This document shows, in pieces, positions 13,250-24,224 of a DNA stretch of 64,000 bases. Every line of letters begins with the position of its first letter. The stretch's first letter is position 1. The position numbers were made by a program, and so were the translations under genes. The DNA comes from Nothopassalora personata (lineage: Eukaryota; Ascomycota; Dothideomycetes; Mycosphaerellales; Mycosphaerellaceae). The notes under the pieces were generated by a model that was given only the letters and a program-made list of their open reading frames with translations, did not search any database and was not told where the DNA came from. The DNA lies in assembly GCA_033816765.1 (NCBI GenBank), contig CM066291.1, positions 992,001 through 1,056,000 of the forward strand, read 5' to 3'.

Positions 13250-14521
13250 TCACCATTCATCGTCAATGAATCCTTCGGCTTCCATGTCCATCCCATCGCC
13301 TTCGACAGTGTACTTCGTGCCCAGTGCTTGCTGTGCTTGTCGAATCATGTCTTCCATTCTTCGGCTCATACTGTTGATCGCCTTGTCCTGCTTCGCTTGT
13401 CGCTTGGTATATCTCTCCACCTCGGGACTCACGAAAAAGTTGTTCGCAGAGCCTGAGCTGTGGGGTCGGCTGCCTGTTCGACCTTGGGGAGATCGTGTTG
13501 GCGCGACAGACGCTCTTCGATTGGATTCTGCCATCTTCGTGATCGGAAGAGGCTGCTGGGCTGGGCTGCCATGAGCTGCTACGTAAGAGCTTTGGCGTCT
13601 GGGGACTGGTGCCAAGCTTCGTCTGCTACTAACTCTTGACGCCTGCGGTCGTGCTATTAGAGAGCTCCGCGGTACGCTACCACCAGACACTTTCCGCCTA
13701 GGACTACCAGGTCTGTCGTCAACGTCCGGCGTTCCTATCATCACCCACGTGTCTCGATCTGTCTGACGTCGCTTGTTAGGCGGTCTGCTCTGTGATTGCT
13801 GCCCGAAATCTGGACTGTCTTGATCAAAGTCGCCGTCAAACTCGTCCGCGTGCCAGGAGCCAGGTATCGGTGTCGAGCGGCCGCCGCTCTGTTGGAGTAG
13901 GTCCGACCCTACTAATGGAAAAGATGCCTCGTAGCCTTTGCCTCCTCCAGCGGTGAAACCTCGAAATACACTGGTGCCAAATTGGAACACACTTCCCACT
14001 ATCCCAAATGCCAAGCTCGTCCACGTCTTCTGCGTGTCGCCACCGTGCCGTGTAGGCAGCCGAGCGACACCGTTCCGCTCGCGCGCAAGAGGTCCCGAGA
14101 TGGGCACGTTGTCGCCACCCATAGCAGGTCCCATATCTTCATCCCTCAGCCGCCTTCTGAATTCATGCTCGGGTACTGTCAAGTGTTCTAAGCGAGATAT
14201 GGACTGTAGCGAAGGTGTGTCGAAGCCGTCCGCCAGTCGGTATCGCTCGTTGACCAGTCCTGAACTGCGCCCGTATGCGCTCTCGTACAGCTTGTCGCTC
14301 GGTGTAGTCAACTGCGCCCAGCCTGGTGTTTCTGTCAAGTGATGCGACTGGATCCCGTCACGCGACTCTGGTCGCTGTCTCTTGCGATTGTAGGTCGAGA
14401 AGTAGTCGTTGGCCGTCGCAAAAGAGGGTGTCGTCGCGATGGAAGCTGGCGACTTTGGCGGTTGGAAGAAGATGATATTATGACCGGCTTGCGACGTTGT
14501 TGAGAGCGGTGAGGTTGCCAT
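13250..14521 (-). CDS. Conserved-type fungal protein of unknown function, nuclear-like composition
   Basis: An intronless 423-aa frame from the ATG at 14519-14521 (MATSPLSTTSQAGHNIIFFQPP). The longer reading starts at a GTG at 14555-14557 and is not used. The protein is Ser/Arg/Pro-rich and mostly disordered, with basic clusters such as NRKRQRPESRDG and PPNKRRQTDRDTW that could act as nuclear signals. It has a central TWTSLAFGIVGSVFQFG hydrophobic segment. The C-terminus is a charged helical block (FVSPEVERYTKRQAKQDKAI, then SMSRRMEDMIRQAQQALG) followed by an acidic tail. This ordered C-terminal block is probably the conserved part. I do not recognise the family. Confidence 0.75.
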   Translation of the reverse strand: MATSPLSTTSQAGHNIIFFQPPKSPASIATTPSFATANDYFSTYNRKRQRPESRDGIQSHHLTETPGWAQLTTPSDKLYESAYGRSSGLVNERYRLADGFDTPSLQSISRLEHLTVPEHEFRRRLRDEDMGPAMGGDNVPISGPLARERNGVARLPTRHGGDTQKTWTSLAFGIVGSVFQFGTSVFRGFTAGGGKGYEASFPLVGSDLLQQSGGRSTPIPGSWHADEFDGDFDQDSPDFGQQSQSRPPNKRRQTDRDTWVMIGTPDVDDRPGSPRRKVSGGSVPRSSLIARPQASRVSSRRSLAPVPRRQSSYVAAHGSPAQQPLPITKMAESNRRASVAPTRSPQGRTGSRPHSSGSANNFFVSPEVERYTKRQAKQDKAINSMSRRMEDMIRQAQQALGTKYTVEGDGMDMEAEGFIDDEW

Positions 14522-15454
14522 CCTCGATGGCCTCGAAGGCGGTATGCAGCTGTACACTCGGTCGTGTGATAGTCTGTCTTAGCGTGGAATGTGCGGACAC
14601 CCGCCTGTTCGGGTAAAATGCTGCCTGATGGCTATGATGGCTTCATCACATGTCGTCGCCTCTCATTCACTCATCAGAGTTGTATGTGATCGTATGCGAT
14701 GTTTCTGCTGCCTTTGCGTTGTAACTTGACGTCTTGTTGGTAACACCAAAAGCACGGGCGTTGTTTACCTTTAGTTCTAGCGGCATCCCATCCCTGCTCA
14801 CCCCACAACGAGATCCCCATCTTCGAGATCCTCTTCTCGGCAACAACCTCGTCTTCTAATTACTTCGCCCAGGCGTGTCGCAGTATCGATGCATACGATG
14901 CGCTCACAAGAGCCAGATTGCCACGCCGATATCATCGTCGAGTACATACTGCCAACACACCGCTGGACTTTCAGCTGAAGATATATCTTTCGTGAGGTGT
15001 AGGAAGCCATGCCAACCGAAGCAGGTAGCACTACGTATTATCGACGCTCTCTCCGGACATTCGGCACAGCTGAAGCGTTCAACAGCATAATACCGCGCCA
15101 TTTTGGCCCCGGAGAAATGGCCCCAAATCCGCAATGCTTACCAAGTCACACGACGACGTCTCCTCCCATGGAACTGGAAACCTGGGAGCCAGTCTCGTAC
15201 TTGTGTAGCATTTTGCCGACTACCAAAGAATGTGAGGTCACTCATACCGCCGATCATACTATAGCTGAATGCTGCATCGCAATTTTCGTGCCAACCCAAC
15301 AGAAATTACTGAAGATCTAAGTATGGCTCGGGATGCAGCAACGCTGTACACTTCTACGGCCTGATTACGGCCATCACCATCACATATATCAACTTTCAGA
15401 AGCTATGTCTTGGCCATCTAGTTCGCAGTCCATGAGAACACTCTGGTCAAAAAT
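14522..15454. other. Intergenic region
   Basis: Contains the promoter of the minus-strand orphan and of the plus-strand short orphan. ORFs up to about 100 codons have no coding character that I can support. Confidence 0.4.
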
Positions 15455-15940
15455 ATGGCAAATACCAGCAACAAAGTCAAGATCGTCACTGAACACATCA
15501 CCTACATCGTCCATGAGATGATAACAGGCATGAACGACCGCAGCTTCGATCCTTCTTCCCATCCCTGGCAGCATATAGCTCTGGAGTTTGAGTGCGAGTC
15601 ATACCTCCTCGGCCAGCCCACCAAACACACGTTCGTTCAGTTCCTTCGGGTACGTCGAGCCCGTCATAGCCAGTGAAAACTTACGTCAATCTCAAACGCC
15701 ATCCGCGTTCATATAACCGACAGGAAGACTCGTGTGGATGTGTTCGTGAACGATGAGTTCACTGGACTACCAGAAGGCATCGCACGGCCAGTCGTGACTG
15801 TGATGGAACTTCGCAATATCAGGGAAACGTGGATGTGCACGAAGATTATGGGCATTAGGGGGTTGGATGGGTTGGAGCGAGGTATTGGTTCGTCGTGGAT
15901 CTCATACAACATGTCGGAGCTAACTGATTTTGCAGCGTGA
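15455..15940 (+). CDS. Hypothetical protein, two exons
   Basis: Exon 1 (15455-15649) reads MANTSNKVKIVTEHITYIV... and ends TFVQFLR at a GTACGT donor. Exon 2 (15728-15940) begins TRVDVFVNDEFTGLPEG after an AAG acceptor and ends ELTDFAA. The join is in phase 0 and gives 135 aa. Both exons have protein-like composition and the frame between them is closed. I recognise no family and no signal peptide. The exact acceptor is uncertain (ACAG lies three bases earlier but in the wrong phase). Confidence 0.5.
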
Positions 15941-17769
15941 ACTCGAGCACAACCTGAGTAGTCATATTCGACAGAATGTATGCTAAGATCAAAGGTGTGC
16001 AAAAAGTTATATACAGGTTCCACCACGACTCGAACGTAGACCGCCTGCTCACAAACCAGATATGTATATCGGTAGGTTATGGGCTCACGCCACCGATATG
16101 GAGTATGATATCAACGGACTACCAAGAGATGACAGAGACTCGCAAGTAACTATCAAACCAGTCATCCTCACATACAACAAGAATGCTGTCATTGCATGAC
16201 AGAATCGTTAATTCAATGTCTGCTGCAGATCCATGCACATATAGCTACGAGAGTATCGGCTTTATGGTCAGCAGCCCAAGTCCATCAATCAAGACAAGAT
16301 GCCCCTTCGCCAAGTGGGATAGACCATGGAAGCCGCACACTCAGCATCCCGCCTGCCTCGCGGCCGACCGCTGGGTCAACCCCAATCATAGATACGTGAA
16401 ACTTGCACCTCATTGTGAATGCCGTGCTCCACCACTTCTTTAACGTGGCTTTTTCCGCGCAGTAGAGAGGTCCCAGGGAAAACGCCGAGACAAGCGCTCG
16501 TCTTTTGCAGATCTGCCATATGTGAAGATGTATGATCACGGACTCAGGCCGATACTGGACGGGCAGACCTCGCAAGTGGGTTGAACTCTGGCAGGATTTC
16601 GGTCGCCGCAGACTCAGACCACGTGGGAGCCCATGGGTTGAGATCGCGGCGAACCTTACTTGGCCACAAGGCTGTGGTTGCCTACCACTGGCGTGTTGAT
16701 ACACCTCAGTGAATGCACACGAGGATGCACCGAACATTTCATCGATATATTCGAATGAATGGCTACTGGCGCGACTTCCTCGTTTGGTGAGACGTTTTGA
16801 TGGACTTGACTGTATCCGCAGTGAGACCGAAGTTCCTGAGGGCCATCACTACTCTGTGCAGCATATCGAATGCGACCGAGTTGGCGGCGAAGCTTAGCAT
16901 GACACAACATGTATGGCGAAAGTTCGTACAGTCCAGCAGCCACTACTATCTCATCTGCACTATGCGAAAGCCTGCCACAATGGTCTCGGCATACCCGATC
17001 GAATCTCGGCGGCATCAGCTACGATGCCCTCTTTTGGAAGGTCAAGCACCACGAGTATACGGGCGTCTCATGGCTTGCTACACTAATCAGGAAATAGACT
17101 GAACCCTCGAACTTGCGAGATTAGAAACTCCACGCTCGTCGACTGCCCAAGATGGGAGCCTACGACACTGAAATCACGATAGCCCTAGTCGAGTCACAGT
17201 AATCCTATGTGTCGTCGTTGCACCGCTCGGCGCCAGTTCACTTGGTCTGAGAGCCTAGTGTCGTGCAAGCTACGCCGGCGGTCTGTCTATGTGTATGCAT
17301 TGAGCTTGAGCACAATGCTTCAGTCACTGCGTGAGTACCCATTCATCATGAATGCGGCCACTTCATCCAGATCAAGGCCGCAGCAACAGTGCTCGGGACA
17401 TCATAGCATCTTCGAAGAGCCGCTGTTCTGATTCTGGTTTCCGCGTTCCATGGAGCAGGTCAGACAGATTGCAAGGTCCAAGAGCGGTAGACTTGCCGTG
17501 TAGTGATGATCGTAGGGCTATGTGCTAAGACACTGGGGAACTGTCTTAGGCACTATAGTGCGAGGCTGCGCTCCATCATTAGTCTGGCACCGCATGTCAC
17601 GAGGCACTCAAGCGATGCAAATTCAACAGGATGCGAAGGGTATAAGAACAACATCGTCTTCCACCAAGTTGGGCAGAACATCAGCAACATCAACAGCATC
17701 GCACTCCACAACATCAATATCAAGTCTCAAATCTCATCCGACAACCACGTCAGCTCGTCCACAACGAAC
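15941..17769. other. Gene-poor stretch
   Basis: About 1.8 kb in which only unrelated short ORFs occur on both strands (for example 16285-16737 and 16656-17015 on minus). None has a recognisable domain, signal peptide or consistent splice signals. Near the right end, TATAAG at about 17641-17646 lies some 130 bases before the ATG of the cysteine-rich peptide gene and could be its core promoter. Confidence 0.4.
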
Positions 17770-18080
17770 ATGAAGTGTACGCCCCTTCCCTCTTTATTCT
17801 CTCCCAGGCAAACGATCTCTAATGTCCAGCAGCATTCACCTTCTTCACCATTCTGCTCACCGCAGCCTCCTCCGTGGTCGCCAACCCTCACATGGACGAC
17901 GCTCTCGCCTTGCTCGACGGACTGGACAGCGTCTTGCCAAGAGCTCTCAGCGGCCTCACCACCGAGGAGATTCACAGCCATGCCGCCAAGCGTGAGAGCT
18001 GCTTTTCTTGCTCGGCCATCTGTGGATCGAGTTGCAGCTGCTGCCTTATAAAGCCGGGGTGCTGCGCTGACGAGGCTTAG
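17770..18080 (+). CDS. Secreted cysteine-rich peptide precursor with a Kex2-type site
   Basis: Two exons: a 7-nt first exon (17770-17776, ATG AAG T) and 17830-18080, split by a 53-nt intron with a GTACGC donor, a CTAAT branch point and a CAG acceptor. The join rebuilds MKSAFTFFTILLTAASSVVA, a textbook signal peptide, and the whole precursor is 85 aa. Residues 21-55 are an acidic, leucine-rich pro-region. Ala-Ala-Lys-Arg at 54-57 is a Kex2-type processing site. The remaining 28 residues hold eight cysteines (positions 60, 63, 67, 71, 73, 74, 80, 81), including two CC pairs. The pattern suggests a disulfide-rich mature mini-peptide. I do not recognise the family; an effector, an antimicrobial peptide or a signalling peptide are all possible. 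Confidence 0.8.
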
Positions 18081-18192
18081 ATGGCGAGAAGGGAGCATGG
18101 ACAGAGGCAGCCGGGTATGATATGGGAGGAAAGTGTAGTGCTAGCCGGTAGCAACGGGATACGTGATTCGGTCGAGGTAGCTCGCTCCTCGT

Positions 18193-19571
18193 CTATCGCA
18201 CTATTTTCATATCCTGATCACGCGCCCACTCTACGACTTTCTCGCTGACATTCTGACAACCACGGAGATGTAGAGTCCGCACGCCGCTGTGTTTAATGAT
18301 GTACCTCACGCCAGCGTCGGTAACGCTGGATCGGCAAATATCCAGCCACCGTAGATGCTTCAGTTGGTCAATGATTGAGCGCGCCCCTGTATCGTCAAGA
18401 GTGGCTGTGTCATGGATCCTCAAGCACCGAAGCTGTTGCAGGCGAGGATGTGAGAACGGAGGTGCCAGCACGCCGGACCAAGTGAGGGAATCGAGATGGG
18501 AGAGGATGAGATGCGTTAAACGGGATGTTAACTGTGGTTCGGTGTCGTGCTCGGGGTTCAGGAAGTGCCTAAATGTGTTGATGAGCTTTCCTGGCAAGGA
18601 GAGTGTCAAGTATTCAAGATGCGGTAGGTGGAATTGAGAACTTTCGTCGTTCTCAGCATCCAATCTTGGTTGTTGGCCTTCGAGTCTCAAAGTCCTCAAA
18701 GATGCGGGCAACCTGAGATCTTGTATCGATAAGTCGTCGCGTCGTAGGACAAGGCTCTTGAGCCGTGTGCACGCGGCGAAGTCCGAGGGCTTCCTCCTCC
18801 TGCATATGTTGCTGATCTCCAGACGCTCGAGCATAGGGAATCGTTCATGCAGACCGGGTCCGGATAACCCGGCGACTCCCGAGCCTTGCTGGCCTTTCGC
18901 TGCGATGCGTAGTGTATGTACACGTGGGAAGACAGAGGTCGCAAGACAATGATCGCCACGGATCACGTAGCCGTCTAGGTCCAGGAGCTCCAGAGTGTTG
19001 ATGTGTGGCTCAACCATAAGAGACCGGTGCGTCACGCCATGAGAATTGTAAGCCATCATACGCAACTCGCGCAGACCTCGAAGATCGCGCAGCGTGAGAA
19101 CAAGTCTTCTGTCTTCATTTAGGACCCCGGTCTGCATCAAGGCCACCTTCTCCAGCGGACAGACTTTTGCGAGTTTCTCGAATGCCTCGTCCATGCCGTG
19201 ACCGACCATCCTGTCTCCATACAACGTGATTGCGTTTACCGATTCAGCCGCAACCTCGATCGCGGTGTCTATGATTGCGGCCGAGGCATCACGCCTCGCT
19301 CGAGTGAAGTCTAGATGGTGCCAGAGGCTCGGCTCTGAGCGAATGAAGCGCAGCCATGCTTTGCTGATTCTTTGTGCTGCTACGATTGATCTGAAGGGCA
19401 AGCACTCCTATGCCGCGTTAGTAGGGGCACATTCAGCTCATATTGGAGGGTGTGGTAAGACCGATACGAGACAAGTATAAAGAGCAAAGGCTGATGCACA
19501 GGCCGTGTCTTCGATTCACCTACCGATATCTTCAGCACTAGCTCCGCCGGAAGTGATGCTAATGGGTCCAT
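18193..19571 (-). CDS. F-box / leucine-rich-repeat protein
   Basis: Probable substrate receptor of an SCF ubiquitin ligase. Exon 1 (19524-19571) encodes MDPLASLPAELVLKIS and exon 2 (18193-19407) continues ECLPFRSIVAAQRISKAW. The join restores an F-box at about residues 2-45. The 116-nt intron has a GTAGGT donor, a CTAAC branch point and a TAG acceptor. The 420-aa product then carries irregular leucine-rich repeats (LRELRMM, LELLDLDGY, LERLEISN, LKSLVLR, LRTLRLEG, LEYLTLS, LRWLDI, VRTLHLRGC) to the C-terminus. The apparent Met of the longest frame is a TTG inside the F-box and is not a start. The target is unknown. Confidence 0.85.
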
Positions 19572-20232
19572 TTTACGACGTGCAACCAGGGTCCTGGCTT
19601 CTCTTCGCTGTCGTTATTGTGGGCGCTGGACTCCCCTGCGTCAGCTGTAACGTACGCGTCGGCTCTTCTGCCTCGATTGTCAAGCTCTGCTGCATCCCCG
19701 TCTCGACACATTGCCAAGCTAGTGTCCTGGAGACGGCAAGGGTACTTCTATAACTTGCTTGTCATGGCACAGTAGTAGCGCGGTGTGGACACTGGGACAC
19801 CGACTGTGCCGATGTGAGAGCACTGCACATCTGTGGAGGCGGGGTTCTGGTCCCTGTGAGGCTCTGCGTGCGATTGCATGGCAGCAAGAGCTGCAGCAAC
19901 TTAGGCGACGGTGCGGATGGTGTTCATGCTTGCAACTGCCTCACAGAGAGTGGACCCCCGAAGCGAAAATTCCGGCCGCGCTTTATCCGGTGCCAGCAAG
20001 CTGACTGCTCCCGCGTGCATGGCCGCAAGTTTGTGAATGAGAAGAGGACGTGCTGGAGGCTAGTGAGGTATATTAGCATTCATTGTCTTGGAAGCAGAAC
20101 TGGACTGCATTCAAGAAACAAGGGCGATTGCCCATGGTGCAAATATATAGATGCAACCATCCAAGAAGGACTCCGTACTCATCGCTATGTCGCTTGCAAA
20201 TCTATACCCATCAGTAGTGACCACATCTGCGC
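19572..20232. other. Intergenic region
   Basis: 5' flank of the F-box gene and 3' flank of the SDR gene. Open frames such as 19814-20236 lack coding character. Nothing supportable. Confidence 0.45.
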
Positions 20233-21117
20233 CTAAGCAGAAGCACAGTGCCCACCATCGACCCTGAGATCCGAGCCGGTCATGAAACTGCTTCCGCTCG
20301 CCAGCAGGAAGACAGCGGGCGCCTTGAAGTCCTCAGGCGCACCAAGTCGTCCAAGCAGCGCACCACGCATCCAGGTATCCTTAAGGTCGGGGTCAATCTC
20401 AAGAAGCGCGTCAGTCATGGCAGTCCTGATGTAGCCTGGAGAAAGTGTGTTGATGCGAATGCCATGCTGTCCAATCTCTTGAGCCATTGATCGGCACATT
20501 TGGTGCACTGCCGCCTTCGATGTGTTGTAAGCTGTGCAGTCCAGGCCTCTGTTCGCGACCTGGCCGCTCATGGATGCGATGAGGACGATGGAGCCCTTGA
20601 CTCCGTTCTTCATGAAAATCTTCGTCGCTTGCTTCGCGGTGATGAAGGTGCCAGTAACGTTCACATTGAGCATGCGCTGAAAGTCTTCGACTGGATAGTC
20701 TACGGCCGGAGTCTTTTGCTGGATTCCGGCGCAAGCAATTATGCCCGAGAATGGTACCCTTGACCCCTTGCTTCTTGCATCGATCGTGTCCAATGTTTGC
20801 GCGACATTAGACTCGTTGGTGATGTCGCATCTGTCATAAGTCGCCGCAACGCCTGTCTTCTTCGCTAGGCCCTGGAGCTGGTCCCACTCCGCTGCAGATG
20901 GCTCTGCGAGGACATCGAGACAAGCGACGCTGCCGCCTGCCTCCACAACCGCAATGGCTAATGTGATGCCCAGACCTCTGCCTCCACCTGTGATCACAAT
21001 GGTTCGCCCTGAGAGACCGAACAGATTTGTCGAAGATGCATTTGCTTCCGTCAGCTGCGACTCGGGTATGTTGCCTGCTGGAAGTACGTGATCTTGGACA
21101 AGGGCGCCTGGAGCCAT
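20233..21117 (-). CDS. Short-chain dehydrogenase/reductase (sorbose/arabinitol reductase-like)
   Basis: NAD(P)-dependent oxidoreductase, intronless, 294 aa from the ATG at 21115-21117. The longest frame uses a TTG nine codons upstream, which I do not take as the start. Classical SDR features are present: the cofactor motif TGGGRGLG, an Asp at the end of the second strand (ACLDVLAE) suggesting NAD preference, the ACAG variant of NNAG, catalytic Ser in IASMSGQ, YNTSK as YxxxK, and the C-terminal FMTGSDLRVDGGHCA. The closest general type is the fungal sorbose/D-arabinitol reductase group; the substrate is inferred only. It is transcribed divergently from the dihydroxyacetone-synthase-like gene across a 533-bp shared region. 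Confidence 0.85.
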   Translation of the reverse strand: MAPGALVQDHVLPAGNIPESQLTEANASSTNLFGLSGRTIVITGGGRGLGITLAIAVVEAGGSVACLDVLAEPSAAEWDQLQGLAKKTGVAATYDRCDITNESNVAQTLDTIDARSKGSRVPFSGIIACAGIQQKTPAVDYPVEDFQRMLNVNVTGTFITAKQATKIFMKNGVKGSIVLIASMSGQVANRGLDCTAYNTSKAAVHQMCRSMAQEIGQHGIRINTLSPGYIRTAMTDALLEIDPDLKDTWMRGALLGRLGAPEDFKAPAVFLLASGSSFMTGSDLRVDGGHCASA

Positions 21118-21650
21118 GAGGAATCTCGCTTGTTTCGTGGACAAGTGCCGTCAAGAAATCGTATTCTATAGGTGAGCAGGCGTGTACTTACAAGTCGAGC
21201 AGGTCTGCCAGCGCTTCAAGTAGCTACGGGTTTGTAGTCGCTAACATCAATCTCTCACGCTCTACCGTGGGTCAACAAACAACCCTTCTGGGAGAGCAGC
21301 TCAGAAAGGCAGTGCGAAACCTGGCTTGCCGCGCTCCGACCTGCCTCTTTAGCGTCAAGGGTAGTTCTAGCTCTCTCGACACCCTTTACCCCGACACGGT
21401 GCCTTCCGCTGGTTGTGATCGAGCTTCGGCACTAGCCCCTTCGCAATGAATACAAACGATAGAGTTTGGAAGCTCTCGCCTTCTGCCAGCTGCAATGGGC
21501 GAGCTGGGGTCTGACGTAGATATATAGCTGACGTCTTCTTGGTTATTTATATGAAGGACAAGTACCAGCATTCCATTGCTTTTGAAGCTACCACTTCTCT
21601 TTCTCTGAGCTGCGTTGGGTTTTAGCATTGGAATTGCTCAGACAGCAAAT
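21118..21650. promoter_or_regulatory. Shared divergent promoter of the SDR and DAS-like genes
   Basis: A 533-bp region between two divergent starts. TATA-like sequences lie on the plus-gene side (TATATAG near 21521 and TTATTTATATG near 21541, about 100 bases before the ATG). One CTGGGG motif at about 21504-21509 fits the SYGGGG consensus of the carbon catabolite repressor CreA. Binding is not established. Confidence 0.45.
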
Positions 21651-23888
21651 ATGGCCCCTCACGCACAAGTGTCGAACGGTGACATTGATCACCTTCCTCT
21701 CACCAAGACCAATGGCGCCAACGGGACGTTCGATCTTGGAGACATCAAGATGGAGGACAACGAAAAGACCAAGAAAGTCCTGGCAACATTCCGATGTCTG
21801 ATCGCAGATCTGTGCCATCAGTTTGGTTGCGGTCACCCAGGTTCTGCCATGGGAATGGCAGCCATCGGAGTTGCGCTCTGGAAATACGTTATGAAGTACT
21901 CGCCATCGAATCCAGACTTCTTCAACAGGGATCGATTCGTCCTCAGTAATGGCCACGCATGCCTGTTCCAATATACTTTCCTCCACTTGACTGGATATAA
22001 GATGTTCAGCTGGGAGCAACTTCTGTCGTATCACTCTCATCGTTTCGACTCCGTCGCCCCAGGACATCCTGAGATCGAAGCAGACGGAGTAGAGGTGACC
22101 ACAGGACCACTTGGTCAGGGTGTTGCAAACGCTGTCGGTCTTGCCATGGCCGCTAAGAACCTAGGAGCAACTTACAACCGCCCAGGCTTCCCAGTCACCG
22201 ACAACATGACCTGGTGCATGATCGGCGATGCGTGTCTCCAGGAAGGCGTCGGCATGGAGGCATTCCAGCTTGCTGCTCACTGGAGACTGGACAACCTTTG
22301 TGTCATCTTCGACCGCAATGAGATTACCTGCGACGGTTCAGTGGATGTTGCATCTTCCGATGATATCAACGCCAAGATGCGAGCTGTTGGCTGGAACGTG
22401 ATTGAGGTTGAGGATGGTAATCACGATGTTGAGGGCATCGTCAAGGCACTCATTGCAGCACGAGCCAACAAGGGCAAGCCAACATTCGTCAACATCCGCA
22501 CTGTCATCGGTATTGGTAGCCAGAAGAGCGGTACTGCCGATGTCCACGGAGCCGATCTAGGCGAGAAGGACGTGGCATACTTGAAGACTGCGAATGGTAT
22601 GGATCCAGAGAAGAGCTTCGTGGTCGAAGACGATGTTTACGACTATTTCCGCGAGTCGATTCCGCGAGGCCAACAGCTCGAGAAGGACTGGAATGATCTT
22701 GTCGAGAGATACACCAAGGAGTATCCAGAACTCGCCGCTGAGTACCAGCAGCGCGTGGCCGGCGAGTTCGTCGCTGACTGGACCAAGCTTATTCCAAAGC
22801 CAGGAGACTTCCCGACTGAAGCTACCCCATCGCGAAAGGCGACCGGACAGGTCATCAACCCAATCGCTGAGAAGTGCCGCAATGTTGTGGTCGGTACTGC
22901 TGATCTTACACCTTCTGTCAACATGGCCTGGAAGGGCAAGGTCGACTTCCAGAGCCCAGAGCTCCAGACCGCGTGTGGTCTCAATGGTCGTTACGATGGC
23001 CGCTACATCCACTGGGGTATCCGAGAGCACGCCATGGCTTCGGCATCCAATGGTATGGCTGCGTACAATAAGGGCACCTTCTTGCCAATTACTTCCAGCT
23101 TCTTCATGTTCTACATCTACGCCGCCCCAGGTTTAAGGATGAGTGCATTGCAGCGTCTTCAGACCATCCACATTGCTACACACGATTCCATTGGTACCGG
23201 TGAAGATGGTCCTACTCACCAGCCTATTGAGCTCGCAACACTTTACCGGGCCATGCCCAACTTCCACTACATCCGGCCGGCCGATGGTGAAGAAGTCGCA
23301 GGCGCCGTCATCGCTGCCGTCAACGCCAAGGATACCCCTTCCATGATCTCGGTTTCGCGACAAAAGGTGCCACAATACCCCAAGTACTCCAGCCGGGAAG
23401 GTGTACAGAAGGGTGGTTACGTCTTCATCGAGGAGCAAGACGCGGATGTTACCTTACTCGGTGCAGGTGCTGAACTGCGATTCTCTGTCGAGACCCGCGA
23501 CGTCCTGGCGAAGCAGGGCATCAAGGCACGCGTTGTCAGCTTGCCTTGCTGGCGTATCTTCGACGAACAGCCAAAAGAGTACAAGCGACAGGTGCTCGGC
23601 TCAGCAACACGGATTGCCATCGAACCATACGCGCCAACTGGCTGGGAGCGTTATGCCGATGCTGGCTACAACATGCACACCTTTGGCCAGTCCCTGGTCG
23701 GGAAGGATGTGTACGATCGCTTCAACTACGATGCCGAGATCATTGCAAAGAAGGTGACGGGTCTTCTTGACGAGGTGAAGAAGGACGGGATTGCGATTCT
23801 GCGTGGCGACTTCCGCGATCTCAACGAGTACGAGCATGATATCCAGTTTAAGGCGTACCACGACAAGTCGTACCTCAAGCGGAACTAG
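21651..23888 (+). CDS. Dihydroxyacetone synthase-like transketolase
   Basis: Thiamine-diphosphate enzyme of the transketolase superfamily, intronless, 745 aa from the ATG at 21651. Visible signatures are GCGHPGSAMGMA, the cofactor region GDACLQEGVGMEAFQ, the pyrimidine-domain block THDSIGTGEDGPTHQPIE and the transketolase C-terminal domain. The length exceeds ordinary fungal transketolase (about 685 aa) and fits the dihydroxyacetone synthase-like branch (formaldehyde transketolase in methylotrophic yeasts). The C-terminus is SYLKRN, which is not a peroxisomal PTS1, so a cytosolic enzyme is more likely here. The substrate (xylulose-5-phosphate with formaldehyde or another aldehyde) is inferred. 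Neighbouring SDR and Zn2Cys6 genes suggest a shared carbon-use role. Confidence 0.85.
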   Translation: MAPHAQVSNGDIDHLPLTKTNGANGTFDLGDIKMEDNEKTKKVLATFRCLIADLCHQFGCGHPGSAMGMAAIGVALWKYVMKYSPSNPDFFNRDRFVLSNGHACLFQYTFLHLTGYKMFSWEQLLSYHSHRFDSVAPGHPEIEADGVEVTTGPLGQGVANAVGLAMAAKNLGATYNRPGFPVTDNMTWCMIGDACLQEGVGMEAFQLAAHWRLDNLCVIFDRNEITCDGSVDVASSDDINAKMRAVGWNVIEVEDGNHDVEGIVKALIAARANKGKPTFVNIRTVIGIGSQKSGTADVHGADLGEKDVAYLKTANGMDPEKSFVVEDDVYDYFRESIPRGQQLEKDWNDLVERYTKEYPELAAEYQQRVAGEFVADWTKLIPKPGDFPTEATPSRKATGQVINPIAEKCRNVVVGTADLTPSVNMAWKGKVDFQSPELQTACGLNGRYDGRYIHWGIREHAMASASNGMAAYNKGTFLPITSSFFMFYIYAAPGLRMSALQRLQTIHIATHDSIGTGEDGPTHQPIELATLYRAMPNFHYIRPADGEEVAGAVIAAVNAKDTPSMISVSRQKVPQYPKYSSREGVQKGGYVFIEEQDADVTLLGAGAELRFSVETRDVLAKQGIKARVVSLPCWRIFDEQPKEYKRQVLGSATRIAIEPYAPTGWERYADAGYNMHTFGQSLVGKDVYDRFNYDAEIIAKKVTGLLDEVKKDGIAILRGDFRDLNEYEHDIQFKAYHDKSYLKRN

Positions 23889-24224
23889 ATGGGGGTTGCC
23901 GATCCTGTACAGTAGTGTTTTAGGTGTCGAGCATTTGAGCGCGTCATGCAAAAAGCAGCTTTTTGCCTTTATGATGACTCTTTCTAGCAAGTGATGTTGA
24001 TTCGTTGATGCCGCTCTTTCCAGGACAACGAAGTGATTTGTTGTTTTGGATGCCCGCAGCCACTCTACCGAGAAAGGAAGCAGCCCACGTGGCAGCCGTG
24101 TCTTGGCGGCAGGGATCAGGGATTTCTTGGGACCGTGGACCTGCCCACGCGCTCTCCACTACGACGGATGAGGGGAAAGTTTAGGCAGATTCCCGAGACG
24201 TGCTGTTCTTCGTCGTGCTGTGCA
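23889..24224. other. Intergenic spacer
   Basis: 3' flank of the transketolase-like gene and 5' flank of the regulator. No feature beyond a possible leader. Confidence 0.4.

Noticed and set aside
16285..17102. Overlapping ORFs of 100-150 codons on both strands
   Set aside because: No signal peptide, family motif or coherent splice signals; mutually exclusive.
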